DNA of 64,000 bases from NCBI GenBank assembly GCA_029945375.1, contig CM057069.1:496001-560000 (forward strand), in the 5' to 3' direction. The stretch comes from Agaricus subrufescens (lineage: Eukaryota > Basidiomycota > Agaricomycetes > Agaricales > Agaricaceae). The notes under the pieces were generated by a model. The model did not search any database and was not told where the DNA came from. It saw only the letters and a program-made list of their open reading frames with translations. The position numbers and the translations under genes are program-made. Below are positions 25,053-36,619 of the stretch, one piece after another (positions within the stretch are counted from its first letter, which is position 1; each line of letters opens with the position of its first letter).

Positions 25053-25791
25053 ATCCCAAGGTTGATTGAAATTGAGCTTGCTGTCACAAGTCATTCTCCC
25101 TTGTGAGGAATAGCTGAGATACCCGTCACCAGAGCATGTTAAATCTGATGTCTCGCCGGTGGAAATTTAGGCACCCAATCTGTTCTTCATCACTGCTTGA
25201 TCCTACATGCACACTACAACACAGCGCAAACTTAATGTATCATCGAAGTGCTATAACTACTCAAACACACTTTGTTTGATCTCCTATCTAGATTTGACGT
25301 GGTCCTTGCACCGACTTGGATGTTGCTGGTGTGTGGATACGTTTGGTTATGATGAGGGAGAAATGGGAACAGTGTTTATAGCGTGCTTTTGTCTTTGTTG
25401 TTAGTTCTACTTAGTACTTAATTGATCGGTATTTAAACCGCTAAGTTACGACCAGATTTGATGAACTTGGTCACCGTTGCTGTTGCCAAAGTTGACTGTT
25501 GGACCCAGGTTGGACCCGACATTTGAGTCGAGGTGATGCTATGTAGTGTTATAATTTGGTAAGTCAAATGCGAAAGGTATAAGGGTATATGTATTCTTGA
25601 GTAAACAAAGGTATAAGAGTATATGTATTCTTGAGTAAACACCTCGATAGTCAACCCTGCTGACGCGTTCAACTACTCCACTACCCCGTCAGGTCTGTCC
25701 AGGCCTCGAAATAACATGAGGACTATCAGGCTTCCTAGTACTTTATAAATTCGGTCATTTTCAGGTGATAGTTACCAGGTATCGCTTGACG

Positions 25792-27180
25792 TTAAGTTCT
25801 ATCATCACGATTGATGCTTTGGAGGCCGGTGTCATAGGACCCGGAAACTCTGAACACCATTGGGCTACAGGGCCTGGACGGCCACCAAAATAACCAAAAA
25901 CGACGAATGTCCTGAGGGAAGGTTACCTTTAAGAGTGCCTTATTTCGTATATGAGTGTGTCAATTACCTTCTGAGTTGCAAACACCATAGTTACAGGCAA
26001 CGCAACTATGAGAGTCATTCAGCCTTACAAAACGCTTTTGAATATTCAGAGACTTACGAATAGGATAAGCCAGGCTCGTTTCGTCGGAATATGTTGACAA
26101 GGCAGCTGCCATGGAAAGCCTACGCCAGGATCAGTGCCTCCCGAAATCCGATGAATCCTTAACATACCCAAAACCCACGATTGTGCATAATGTAACTACT
26201 GTCAACCTGACATACAAAGGTATGAAGAGCTGACAATCGGCTTCAATAAGACGTCTGAAGGCGTTGGAGGACTGATATGTAGTGAAAGCGAGCCATGCTG
26301 TAACAAGAATGTTTTGGTGTTTTGGTTTAGACAGCGTGTTCGGCATCCCGCACCTTGTAATGGCAACATGAGTCCTAAGAGCGCTACCGAAATGATGGCA
26401 GTGATTGTACGCCTATAGATAGCATGACTGAGAAAATCACTGGCATTCTGCAGCATAGCAAATACGAACGGCAAAGAATCTTCAAGACGACAATAAAAAT
26501 GTGTGCCAGGTGCTCGCCTTACTAGACGGAGACGGCCTCCGGGGAATAACAACTTTCAGATTCAATGAATTGGGGTAATTAAATCATCAAGGACAGCCTT
26601 CGTGCGCACCAGAAGCACTTCAATGACAATTCCTATGGAAACTAGCCATGGAGTGATTACGAGCTTTGATAGTCGTCAGAAAAGTAGAAAGATGAGTTTG
26701 TTTTGACCTTACCCAGAATGACCTCCAACGCTTCTGAAAGCCAAAGTCACCCCGTTTCAGCCCCAAATGTATGAGAAGAATCTGTAGACTTCTAGTCCAT
26801 CGTGTCGATGGGACATGAGCGAGCACTAACTTCAATATAAAAGTTCAACATGGCGGAAACAACACTGATAATATTTAGTATTTTCTTATCTATCTTTTCC
26901 AGAAAGGTTAACCGAAAGGAACTTACAGCACTGGAGCGGCGTAGATTAAAAGAGTCTGAGCGACACATAACCCTAAAGGCGGTTCGTTAGGGGCCTCTTG
27001 CCTCCCGATAAGTACTCCGTAACTTATAGAATAAATTAGCCATGCAGTCATCATGCTGTACCAACTGGGACTACGAGCAATTGATTTTGATAGCACCGCC
27101 GGACCCAAGGTAAGAAGAATTAGTAGAACCGATAAAAAGGCGGACATGTTGAATATAACAACAGTGATATGTGTAGACAT
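25792..27180 (-). CDS. 7TM receptor-like protein, copy C (intact)
   Basis: Ten exons (complement): 26927..27180, 26831..26864, 26713..26781, 26610..26663, 26470..26552, 26354..26412, 26168..26297, 26058..26119, 25968..26005, 25792..25911; 300 aa, every donor GT, every acceptor AG, all in phase. Exons 2, 3, 4, 6, 8 and 9 have exactly the lengths of gene 1 (34, 69, 54, 59, 62, 38 nt). Seven hydrophobic segments; marks LSKSIARSPSWY, GRQEAPNEPPLGLC, RWRSFW, LLFPGG, FATQK and DIRRFWLFWWPSRPC. The C-tail is short and hydrophilic. The ligand and G-protein coupling are unknown; the 7TM plan suggests a sensory receptor at the plasma membrane (inference). Start at ATG 27180. Confidence 0.85.
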
Positions 27181-27766
27181 GAGAGTTGAGAAATTGCTAA
27201 GGGTAAGAATGAAAGTTGGAAAGCTTGCCTTCTGGTACTTAAATGGTGTAAGAGATCAGGCCCCGAGTCAGAACTTTCAACATTCTGAACTAACATAGAA
27301 AAGCCCTATGGGTCTTCCGCGATCTGAACTTCTGTCTCAGACATTAATGCTGTGGCTATTTCGTGATTTGTAGCCCACATTCCGATGAATCTTCTATCTC
27401 TCGTTAACCGCTCGTCTATATGTCTTGTTCTTGAAGTCGAATAGTAGTATATATGGAAAATCGAAGATCATCCGTCGTAGACCAACCTTCAGCCCTTAGC
27501 ATACAGTTCATTGTGTTTGAACTTTGTTCCCTCTAAAGAACGCTATTTTTCTGATCACTACCCTTCTTGAGAATCCTGATGGGAGGATGAGATTACATCT
27601 GGGCTATGTACGATACTTTTTGACACTCCATGACGGCGATTTGAAGAACAACAACATTTATTTTTTGTTTTTTGTTTTTATTTAGGTTCTATTTGGTTGC
27701 GACCCCGGAACCAAACAAAATCAGCCGAGCCGTGCCTGTCCGACGCCTGCTCCCGCCGTTCTCGCT

Positions 27767-28772
27767 ATGTTTCGGGCAGCTTCACGTCTGGTAAGTCGTT
27801 TTATCGTTCTTTGGTTGCTTTGTTAATTCTTTTTCAGCCAACGAGGGCTCTCCTCGCGGCTGCCCCTCTAGGAGTGGCTGTCCTACAAGAAATGCCTGAG
27901 GAAAAGGTACTTATTTTACCCTGTTTAGATTTCGGACACGCGTTGGAAATGGCTGAAATAACCAGCTTTCAATATATCCCTCTCCTACTCCAGATATCAT
28001 CCTTGTAGAAACGCCTTCTGCTCTCGAAAACCAGATTGGCGTCATCCGAAGAAACGTTTGTCAAACATATAGCGATGGATATGAATACGTTCAGGGATGG
28101 GTGTCGAAATGGATTGGGGTTGAACACGCCGTGGAGAGTGAGTGATTCGTTCTTTCCCATACTGAAACGCTCATACCTGTTCCTGCAGAGCGCGTCAAGT
28201 CCATCATTTCACCAGAGGAACCTCTGACGCCCGGCTTACTCTACGTTGGTGTCGCCACACTAAGTGGTTCAATCCTTGCCCGCAGTCGGCGTCTTCCCAC
28301 TCGCCTCATACTCCCCCCGGCGTTCTTTGCTATCTCTGCCAAGCAATTCCTTCCTAAAACTACTCACAACCTCTCAGATTATCTCGGCTCCATCGAGGAC
28401 ACTCATTTCCCTACCTTTGCCGAAAAACATGAAATAGCCAAACAGCATTCCGCTATGACATGGCATAGACTAGTAGAGGCTACCGAAGAGACTAGAGGTC
28501 ATATAAATCGTGGCGCACTGAACATTGTCGAGAAAATACAAGAAGTCACGGGTCTCAAACTCCGCGAGACTCTTGCGTTGGCAGATGAGGCGAAGCAGCA
28601 TGCAGAAGAAAAGGTTGTTGAGGTACAAGAGGTTGTCAAGGAGGCGACGAAGGAAGTGAAGGCAAGCGTGAGTCAAAAAGTAGAGGAGGTGAAGGAGGCT
28701 GTGAAAGATGTCGAGAAGGAAGTCGAACACGATTCGACGCCGGTGGAAGCAGAAAAACGCGAAGAAAACTAG
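27767..28772 (+). CDS. MICOS subunit MIC26/MIC27 (apolipoprotein O-like)
   Basis: Four exons: 27767..27790, 27838..27906, 27966..28137, 28189..28772; 282 aa. The N-terminus is basic and Ala/Leu-rich (MFRAASRLPTRALLAAAPLG), fitting mitochondrial import. The ApoO-like core follows: KLSIYPSPTPDIILVETPS, VIRRNVCQTYSDGYEYVQGW, then hydrophobic LTPGLLYVGVATLSGSIL and RLILPPAFFAISAKQFLP as two membrane segments. From about residue 180 a long charged Glu/Lys/Val coiled coil runs to the stop (EVKEAVKDVEKEVEH). MIC26/27 proteins tune cristae junctions with cardiolipin in the inner membrane (family knowledge). Which of the two paralogues it is cannot be decided. The first exon codes for only eight residues. 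A stray copy of exon 3 sits at 24918-25052. Confidence 0.85.
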
Positions 28773-29259
28773 AAAATTTGGACGCTCATCTAGATCTTCG
28801 TGGGTATAACTCTAGAGTTACGTGTATCCACTTTTCTCTCTGTTTTCTTCCACATACTGGCTGCCAACTCATAGCCTAATATCAAGTGCAGTTCCATAAA
28901 ATACAGCACTCAGTATACCCTAAGTATGAAACCAGAAGATTAATCTTCGAAGTCGAGAGTGTTTCACTTGTTTACCGGACCGGACCGATGCTACGCCCGA
29001 AGCACGTGGTTGTTCGAGCGTATATGCGCATACTGAGAGCTTCTCTACTATCACTCGGAAGCTCAAATGTCACTAGGTTCAATGCCGTCTAATGTCCGTC
29101 GAACAATGACTAGAAACCGATAGTCGAATCCCTGGTGCTTTCGTGTAAAGGTCAGCCGACAAGCAATCTCCCACCCAAATTTATGCCACGGTCCGCTCCA
29201 TATCTTATGACCTTTTCTCATAAGTATGCGCTTTACCGTCAGTTAATCTTGCACACGCA
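28773..29259. other. Intergenic, 487 bp
   Basis: It lies between the MICOS gene and the glycosidase, both on the plus strand. It holds the terminator of one and the promoter of the other; no gene is seen. Confidence 0.5.
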
Positions 29260-31905
29260 ATGCTATTTCTTGCTCCTATTTTCCTCTCCGCTAGCCTAGC
29301 GGCGTGCCTAGCACCTTCTGGGGACTGGGATAAATTCAATTTTGCTCCATCTACTAGGATTGTGACCCCCGTGGCCATCCATTCTTCTCATGGTCAAATT
29401 ACTAATCCGGGAAACCTCGTTGAGGCTAAGGGAAAGACAACGTTTTCGTCATCTGGTAGTTGGCTGGCTTTGGACTTTGGTATCGAAGTACGTCTAGCGA
29501 TTATGGATACGTTAATAATGACTGGAATTGAAAGCCTTCTGGCATACGAAATTAGGTTGGAGGTTTGATTTCGCTAAACATCAACTCAGCTCCCACCGGT
29601 TCCGCTCTTGCACTTTCATTCACCGAATCACCCGAATTCATCCGTCCTACGTTCTCCGACGATTCATCATTCCCTTCAGCGAATACCACATACGACGGAG
29701 TATTGCGAGTTAAAACACCTTTGGTAACTGGATTATGGCAACAACCTTCAGGTAGTCTTCGTGGAGGTTTTCGTTACCTGACTCTCGTCTCGAATTCGAA
29801 TTCACCTTTGACTCTGTCAAATGTGACTTGTGAAATTTCGTTCATGCCTCATTTTCCCGACCTCCGTGCTTATACTGGATACTTCTCTGCCAAACATCCG
29901 ACTTTTCATGATGAAGATTTTCTGACTAAGAGTTACGTTCATCGTCTCTTCTTGAAGTTGTTCCTTCTTGTTGACGGTTTTTTTTTAGTTTGGTATGCGG
30001 GTGGATATACTGTTCAGACAAACACAGTTCCTTTGAATACTGGGCGTCATGTACCTTTCTCGCCTGCTGGGAGTAAGTTGATTTGTTATTTCGGGCATTT
30101 GACAAGCTTAGATTTATTTCATCTCCTTGTTCACTCAAAGGTTGGGCTAATGATGCCACTCTGGGAGTAGCAGGCCCTATCATTGTAGATGGTGCCAAAC
30201 GTGATCGGTGAGTTGAAAAATATGATATTTGTTTTTCCTCATCCTCAAACATCATGCCTCGGTCACTCAGAGCTGTTTGGCCCGGTCAGTATTCAGAATC
30301 GATTGAAAAAAAAGATTTTCCACTCAAAGAAAATTTGTTTGATTAGGCGATATGGGAATTGCTGTCCCAACTCAATTTGTGTCTACCAATGATCTTATTT
30401 CGACACGAAATGCTTTGTCCACTATGTTCGCACATATCAACCCTACTACTGGGGCATTACCCGAATCAGGACCCCCACTCAGTCAACAAGGTTCTGATAC
30501 GTATCATGGATGGACACTCATCGGAACCCGTCAGTATTTTCTCGGTTTCAACGGCAGACAAGAACTAAAAAAAAACAATCTTTCTGGTGATTTGTTTATC
30601 TCAGATAATTATCATCGTTTTTCTGGGGATACGAAATGGGTGCAATCGGTTTGGTCGAATTATACAAAGGCCGTGACGTTTTTGGAAAATAAAGTTGATG
30701 GGACCGGGCTTATTGATATTACTGGTTTACGTGATTGGGCGAGAAAAGGTGGGGGCGGGTATAATTCTGAAGGAAACGCGATATATTACGAGGTAAGAAA
30801 ATAAAGGCCCAACTTTCCCTCCCTCCCCCTCCCGCAAAACCAAAAAAAAGCGCTAATAATCAATCAATATTTTTTCTTTAGGTTCTCGTCACAGCTTCAG
30901 ATCTCGCTGCGCAACTACAACAAAACCAACTAGCCAGCAATCTGTCTTCAAAAGCGATAGCACTAAAACAACGGTTTAATGAAGCGTTTTGGGATGAAAA
31001 TGCTGGAATGTATAGAGATAACTTGACGACGACGTTACATCCGCAAGATGCGAATTCTCTTGCTGTGGTGTTTAATCTGACGGATTCGAAAGAGAAGAAT
31101 CAGAGGATTAGTGAGGGGTTGCAAAGGAATTGGAATGATATTGGGCCTGTGGCTCCTGAACTTCCTGATACGATTAGTCCTTTTATAAGTGGATTCGAAG
31201 TAAGATTGTCCCCTTTTTTTTTTTTGGTTTGTTTGTGATGATCTGATTTTATGACGCTTCGTCTTTAAGCTACAGGCGCATTTTATTGCTGAGGAAGACG
31301 CACGCGCTATGGATCTTCTTGAAAGAACTTGGGGATATATGCTGTACACTAATCTCTCAGTCCAGAGTACCCTCCTGGAAGGGTTCACCGCAAATGGATC
31401 ATTAAGGTACTCCAATCACCCCCTACCCGGAATGAAAGATGTTTATTTTTTTGACAGTTATCGATATTATCAAGGATACAACAACGATTCAGCTTATACA
31501 TCCCACAGTCACGGATGGAGTTCCGGTCCAACATCGGCTCTAACGTTCTACGTCTTAGGATTAACAGTAACTTCAACTCAAGGACAAACATGGGCCTTTT
31601 CTCCGCATCTTAGTACCGGTATTCCTGCATCTGAAGGAGGGTTCGAGACGCCACTTGGACGATTTGATGCTTCGTGGTCATTTGATCGACAAACTGGTGG
31701 TAATGGTGGTGGTGATGTGTTGAATGTTCGGATTACGACTCCGTCGGGGACACAGGGTACGATTGTGTTGCCTAGTAATATGACCGCGAGGTATGTCGTT
31801 GATGGGGAAACGAGAGATGTTGTGTTGGTTGGTCCTGCGGAGATGAAGGTGACTGGAGGAAGTCATACTTTTTCTTGGAACACTACGACTAGAAGTACTT
31901 GGTAG
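29260..31905 (+). CDS. Secreted six-hairpin glycosidase (GH78-like)
   Basis: Nine exons: 29260..29487, 29556..29931, 29989..30072, 30141..30207, 30271..30284, 30347..30529, 30605..30792, 30882..31199, 31276..31905; 695 aa. A secretory signal opens it (MLFLAPIFLSASLAACLA). Beta-rich N-terminal half, then an alpha/alpha-barrel region with IWYAGGYTVQ, AVWPGDMGIAVPTQF, ESGPPLSQQGSDTYHGW, DITGLRDWARKGGGG and EVLVTASDLAAQL. These blocks resemble the catalytic barrel of alpha-L-rhamnosidase-type (GH78) enzymes; the acidic residues in PGDMG and ITGLRDW are plausible catalytic candidates. Several N-x-S/T sites fit secretion. It likely trims plant rhamnosyl polymers or glycosides (inference). Exon 5 is only 14 nt. 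The last acceptor could also be at 31270, adding two codons. Confidence 0.85.
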
Positions 31906-33136
31906 TAGTAGAAGTAGAAGTAGTACTCCGCTTGTTTCGTAAAATGGAAGGGGAAGAAAATCTATTTTTGTAATTTTGTATTGTTGTATATTGTATTATA
32001 AGCGAGTATAGTACTTCTCTGATACGATCATCCAGATCTTTGTTTCACAGTCGAGTAGAGATGGTTGGAAGAAGGAACTTGCGTACAGGGGTGTTTTTAC
32101 GTATCAAACGTTCTTTCAAAAATAATAATAAAAATAAATGAGTAAAGTTAGATGCTGTTTGTTCTTCTCATGACACCCTCGAAATAGCAAGAAAGAAACA
32201 CACATCAGGTCACATTTCTCCCACACCACCCCATCCAAAAAAACAACACTGCCAACAAACATCTGTCGAACAAGTAAACGAAAAAAAAACGCACCTTAAG
32301 ATCATTCTACATCATCGCCGTCGCCGATCAATGTTTACCAAGACAGCCCGGTGAGTATAACAGTTCTACACCTGTTTGTTTGTAGCAAAAGTATGAGCTA
32401 GTTATGATGAACGACACATGTTAAATGTCAATCCGTCATCCGGTTAAAAACATCTCTATATATATATACTAGCTTGGCGACGTAAAAAACCGCACTAGAA
32501 AAGTGGCCAGCTGACTTTTTCACCCTTTAGCGAGAAAAAGACAAAAGGGGTAAAAACATACTCCAACGACATACCCCACAAGACCCCACACTCACATTGC
32601 GAGAGAACAAGCTTCATACTAGCAAAGATGATGCCGATGCGCCGATGCGCCGATTTTGGATTCGTGGATCACTTGGAACATAAATTAGTTTCAGAATTCC
32701 ATCAATAATCAATAATCAATCATCATCAGTCATCGTTTCATCATTCAGTTATAAGGCCCACGGAACAACATTGAACGCGAGCATATGTATACACGCTAAA
32801 GAACAAGGGGGTGTACAAAATGCTAAATGTTACAGAAACCAACTGTTGGTCGATCATTTTTTTTGTATTATTATAAGAAAAATCAGTTTCATGCCTCCAG
32901 AAAGAACACAAGCCAAACATACAATGAGGACAAGGGAAAGGTTTGGTTGGGTGCCAAACACACAAATAAAATAATAATTGTTAGGTTGGTGATATTAGAA
33001 TGCCAGAAGAGTGAGGCAGGTGTGGCGTAATGATGGTGAATGGGTCGTGGCGTAGAGGAATCTTTTACAGGGGTCCGGCAAGGTTGAGACAGAGAGAGAG
33101 AGAGAGAAAAGAAATGGAGACCAAAAATACATCGCG
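31906..33136. other. Intergenic, 1.2 kb, convergent 3' ends
   Basis: A/T-rich with poly-A runs, several ataat repeats near 32120-32140 and 32700-32730, and a (GA)n run at 33087-33109. No gene is seen. Confidence 0.5.
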
Positions 33137-34210
33137 CTATACAGTTGCGCCGCTTGCCACGCTCTCTCTCCCCTTGGCCTTCTCAATCCGGTGGTCAACC
33201 TCAATATGATGAGATTCCTCAGACACCACCAGCTCCACGACGCCCATCTCTATGTGGGGTAATTCCTCTTCTTCATCACTGCGTGATGAATTTACAATAG
33301 TCGCCGTCGTCAAAGTTGGTAACGTGGGTGACGAGAAAGATGAGGATGGCTCTAGTTTGGAGGAAGAGGGCGAAGAGTGTTGCCGTGGCATGGCAATAAG
33401 GACAGCCACGCTGACTTTGGGGGGACCAGCCGGCTCTACTTCGGTCATCGGCACATCCTGAGAGGAGCCGTTGTTCACTGGATACGACAGGGGCAACTGG
33501 GGTCCTCGGGAGGTTGACGTCAAGACGTCTCTCACGCCTCGGCCGATCCGGCTAAACAAGTTTCTTCGTCGCGGGGCCTCGTTGCCAACAGGTGCAGGAC
33601 TGCGATCGTTACCCGCATCGGCTCGTGTCACGGTGACCGTGGTGGGGGAGGGTTTGGGGGGATTCACGTATGACACCATCAAGGGTTTCATTGAATCCCA
33701 ATCTTTGTACTCGGAGAGACTTGACGTCGAATAGCGGCGAGTGGGATGATTGAGATCGAGGTAGGCATCCCACATGCGGGGTTTTTTGGAGAGATCGACG
33801 CGGGCAGAGGATCTGCCGAGGGCGGCTGGCGGTATCCAGGTGCCGTTCCTGATAGCCTCCTCGATCTCTCGCCGGTGCCGTCTGCGAAGGATGTAGGATC
33901 GGACGACGATGGCGGCAGAGACACTGAGAAGGAGGACAAGGGTGGCCAGGAAGGTGTATACTATGAGTTGGTTGAACGGACGGGCGGTCAGTTGCTTGTG
34001 GTCCTGATCGCGAGAGAGGATGAGGTTGGGAAGTGGGGACCTACGGTAGAGAGAGGCGGACGAGGCGAGGGAGGGGCCGCTGCTGCCCCCGCCGGCATTG
34101 TCGCTGGGACCGTCGGTGGCCATGGAGGGAAAGGGGGTGATGTCGGAGGAGGAGGGCGAGGGGCTGGAGAGGGACGAGGCGGGGGAGGAGGAGGGCGAGG
34201 GCGAGGCCAT
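33137..34210 (-). CDS. Single-pass membrane protein, conserved hypothetical
   Basis: Single exon of 357 aa. The frame is open upstream to about 34378, but I start at ATG 34210 (MASPSPSSSPASSLSS), because the upstream part is GC-rich low complexity. The ectodomain is Ser/Pro-rich to about residue 75. The motif PNLILSRDQDHKQLTARPFN precedes a transmembrane helix (LIVYTFLATLVLLLSVSAAIVV, about 90-111) with a basic stop-transfer RRRHRREIEE. The cytoplasmic part includes WIPPAAL, LSKKPRMWDAYLDL, a conserved-looking stretch MKPLMVSYVNPPKPSPTTVTV and a disordered acidic tail. I recall similar proteins in other mushrooms, without known function. The upstream intergenic DNA contains long GC-rich, purine-biased runs that look like a 5' leader. 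Confidence 0.72.
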   Translation of the reverse strand: MASPSPSSSPASSLSSPSPSSSDITPFPSMATDGPSDNAGGGSSGPSLASSASLYRRSPLPNLILSRDQDHKQLTARPFNQLIVYTFLATLVLLLSVSAAIVVRSYILRRRHRREIEEAIRNGTWIPPAALGRSSARVDLSKKPRMWDAYLDLNHPTRRYSTSSLSEYKDWDSMKPLMVSYVNPPKPSPTTVTVTRADAGNDRSPAPVGNEAPRRRNLFSRIGRGVRDVLTSTSRGPQLPLSYPVNNGSSQDVPMTEVEPAGPPKVSVAVLIAMPRQHSSPSSSKLEPSSSFSSPTLPTLTTATIVNSSRSDEEEELPHIEMGVVELVVSEESHHIEVDHRIEKAKGRESVASGATV

Positions 34211-36619
34211 TCGGCGAGGGAAGAGAAAGGCGAAATCGAATCTTCGCGCGTTCACACAGCCCGCGTATTTTTGGACGCCTGCGCTTTCCCTTCCACGTCC
34301 CCCCCCCCAGCCCACCCGGGCCCCATCTCTCCACCCAGGTCTCCAGCCCGCACCCCCACCCAACGCCCACCGCGGCATCCTCGACCCTGCCCCCGCCGCT
34401 CTATTGTCTCTTACTTCACCGCCCCAATCCGGATGCCGTCACCGGTCCAGCGCCGGATAGCCGTCGCTTGCCGCTCTTCCCGACACCTCTATCAGCGCCA
34501 GAAACGTTGTCCATGTCGTACAGCTGCCGAGGTGCGCCTTCCCGTCTTGGGAAAGCCTTTCCCCGATCGCTCACATGGCACATCAAACTTACTAATCTCA
34601 GTGCGGGATCACCTCCGCGGTTTGTTTTTTCGGCCCCTATTATATATGCATCTCCTTGCAGTCTCCTTGCCTGCGGTCGCAAGTTTGGACCACAGTAGGC
34701 CCAGCCGAGGTTTAGTGCTTTTCGGCTATCAGAATCAATACATTACGTTCCACCAACTAGCCGCCGGTTATATTAGCTATCGTCAGGAACGCACAAAACG
34801 GGAAAATGACGGAGAGAAGAGCAGAACACGACGAGGATCGTCCGGTATCACCTCAAGCGATGCGCTAGACAGATGTGGTATCTATGCCTATATTCAATCC
34901 AGTAATTTAGTCAATGTGGCAAGTGACTTGGAGCGTGGCGCGCGGCGAGCGGCCGAAATTGAGCCGCACCACTTGGTGCATGATTCTTGGAGGGCGCCAG
35001 GACTTAAGCCACATTCATTTACCTACAGGGTTTATATAGAAAGATAATAGAGGTTAACTGATTCATCATTAATAAAACCTTACCGAGGCGCTGACTGATG
35101 CGGTTTAAACATGCGCCACCATACCCTTGTCCACTTGTGGTTTCTGCATGACTAACCCACGGGTAGCTTCTCATTCCCTGGGACTCGTCCTTCCTCGTCA
35201 ACACTGGTAAAAATATCTACACAAACGGCGCTGATAAATACATCAATCGGGTGACTATAGCCTCCGCTCCTTCTGGTGCTTCCCGAACATATATGTCCCA
35301 AAATTTCACCCTGGCAAAAACTCACCGTCAATACCAAGAATCTCTGTGGCCTACTTGTGGTCCCTTCACCCCCTCTTCCACCTCGCCCCCCAGCCCCTGA
35401 CAGTCTCCTCCGATATCGCCCCCTTTCCCTCCGTGGCCACTGACGGTGCCACCCTGGTCCCCCTTCTCAGTATCTGTAATCAGAGTCACCTTTTCGTGTT
35501 CTGAGTACTCTGTCAAATATATATGTATGCGTTGACTTGCATTTACGAGTTATAATTAACATTCATAGTTGTTCTACGCAAGTAATAAGGCTGCTCATTT
35601 TTAGACTACAATAAGGTGCCACCGGAAATTAAAGAGTCTATAATTCGATTCTTTGCCAAACTGGTTCAGCTCTTTTGAAATGACAACAAAGACTCCCTTG
35701 ATCGATTGTCGTTGTCGGCGATAATAACATACGGATCAGTCAATTTAGACAGCCGCGAGCCTGCAGAGAGAGGAAGATCTGATTGGAATGGGATATATTG
35801 ACAACGGAAGATGTTGATCATTAAAGGACTGTTCAATTCAGTGCTGCTGTTTGTTTGAATCGGTTTTGGAGAGCCGACAATAAGAGGATGATTTCCGCGG
35901 CTCATGTCTCTTGTTGTTGTTGGAACTTCAGATTGAGCTTGAAGCTGTGCGAAAGGCTGTACTCGTGGTTGTGCTCAATAAAGATACTCCAGATCAGGGG
36001 GAAGTTAACTCCGCGGCCAGTAGCGTTCGACTTGGGATGATACTATACTAGTGGTACACCTCAACGTGTTGTTAGCCTCGTACACAATAGAATCCTGCTT
36101 GAATGGATCACAAATCGGGACTGCTTGGGGTCCTGTCGGGGCTAGGCTCGACAGCGCAGGTAGTATGTCACAAAGTGGAGATCTGGTGTGCGACGAAAAT
36201 TTGTTGCTTTTTGATGCATGATGCGGCAACGACAAAGAACTTGAAATAAAATAGCAAACCGAAAGAGGATGTTGAACTGAATTCGGACTCTCATGTCCGC
36301 CGGGAACTTTGAGCAACGTGAATTTTTCTTCGATATCAGGACGATAACAAATTCTACTTAACATTGCACACGAAAAAGTAAGATATGGCACGATGAAGGA
36401 GTTCACATACACCAATATCGTCAAAATCATCAATTTCTATCTAACCAGATAAATACACAATTGTATTAGATACAAGTCATTTTTGATAAATCCTAGGCGA
36501 TGACAACCACATAAGGAGGGAAGGCTGCTAAGGTGCATTTTGATTTCGGTGTCCGAAGAACGTTATGTGAGTCAGTAGTTGCCTCGGCGTGATTCAAGTC
36601 GCTTGTTGAGCCTTGCATC
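34211..36619. other. Intergenic, 2.4 kb, contains the left inverted repeat
   Basis: GC-rich leader sequence to about 34700, then unremarkable DNA with no gene, then the left copy of a 0.7-kb inverted repeat at about 35580-36295 (listed separately). Confidence 0.5.
35580..36295 (+). repeat. Long inverted repeat, left arm
   Basis: Diverged by substitutions and small indels, it matches the reverse complement of 41250-41940 along almost its whole length. Shared landmarks in order: aataaggctgc; aaactggttca with ttttgaaatgacaa; cttgatc and cggatc with gatttaga; agatctgatt; gagagc with aataagag; gcttgaagctgtg; gacttgggatgatact; tggatcacaaat; caaagtgga; aagccgaaag-like; gaactgaattc. Outside these limits I see no match. 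No transposase or clear target-site duplication is visible. Confidence 0.78.

Larger units (their letters stand above)
24535..26010. repeat. Tandem segmental duplication in the 7TM cluster
   Basis: The block at about 24535-24920 is repeated, diverged, at about 25660-26010, in direct orientation. Both contain the same non-coding flank (taccccgtcaggtctgtcc-like; gaggactatcaggcttc; ttgatagttaccaactat-like) followed by the terminal 7TM exons. A fainter relative lies at 23205-23400. Confidence 0.7.

Noticed and set aside
33746..35047. 433-codon plus-strand ORF
   Set aside because: Opposite strand of the GC-rich membrane-protein gene and its leader; the Gly/Arg-rich product is a composition artefact.
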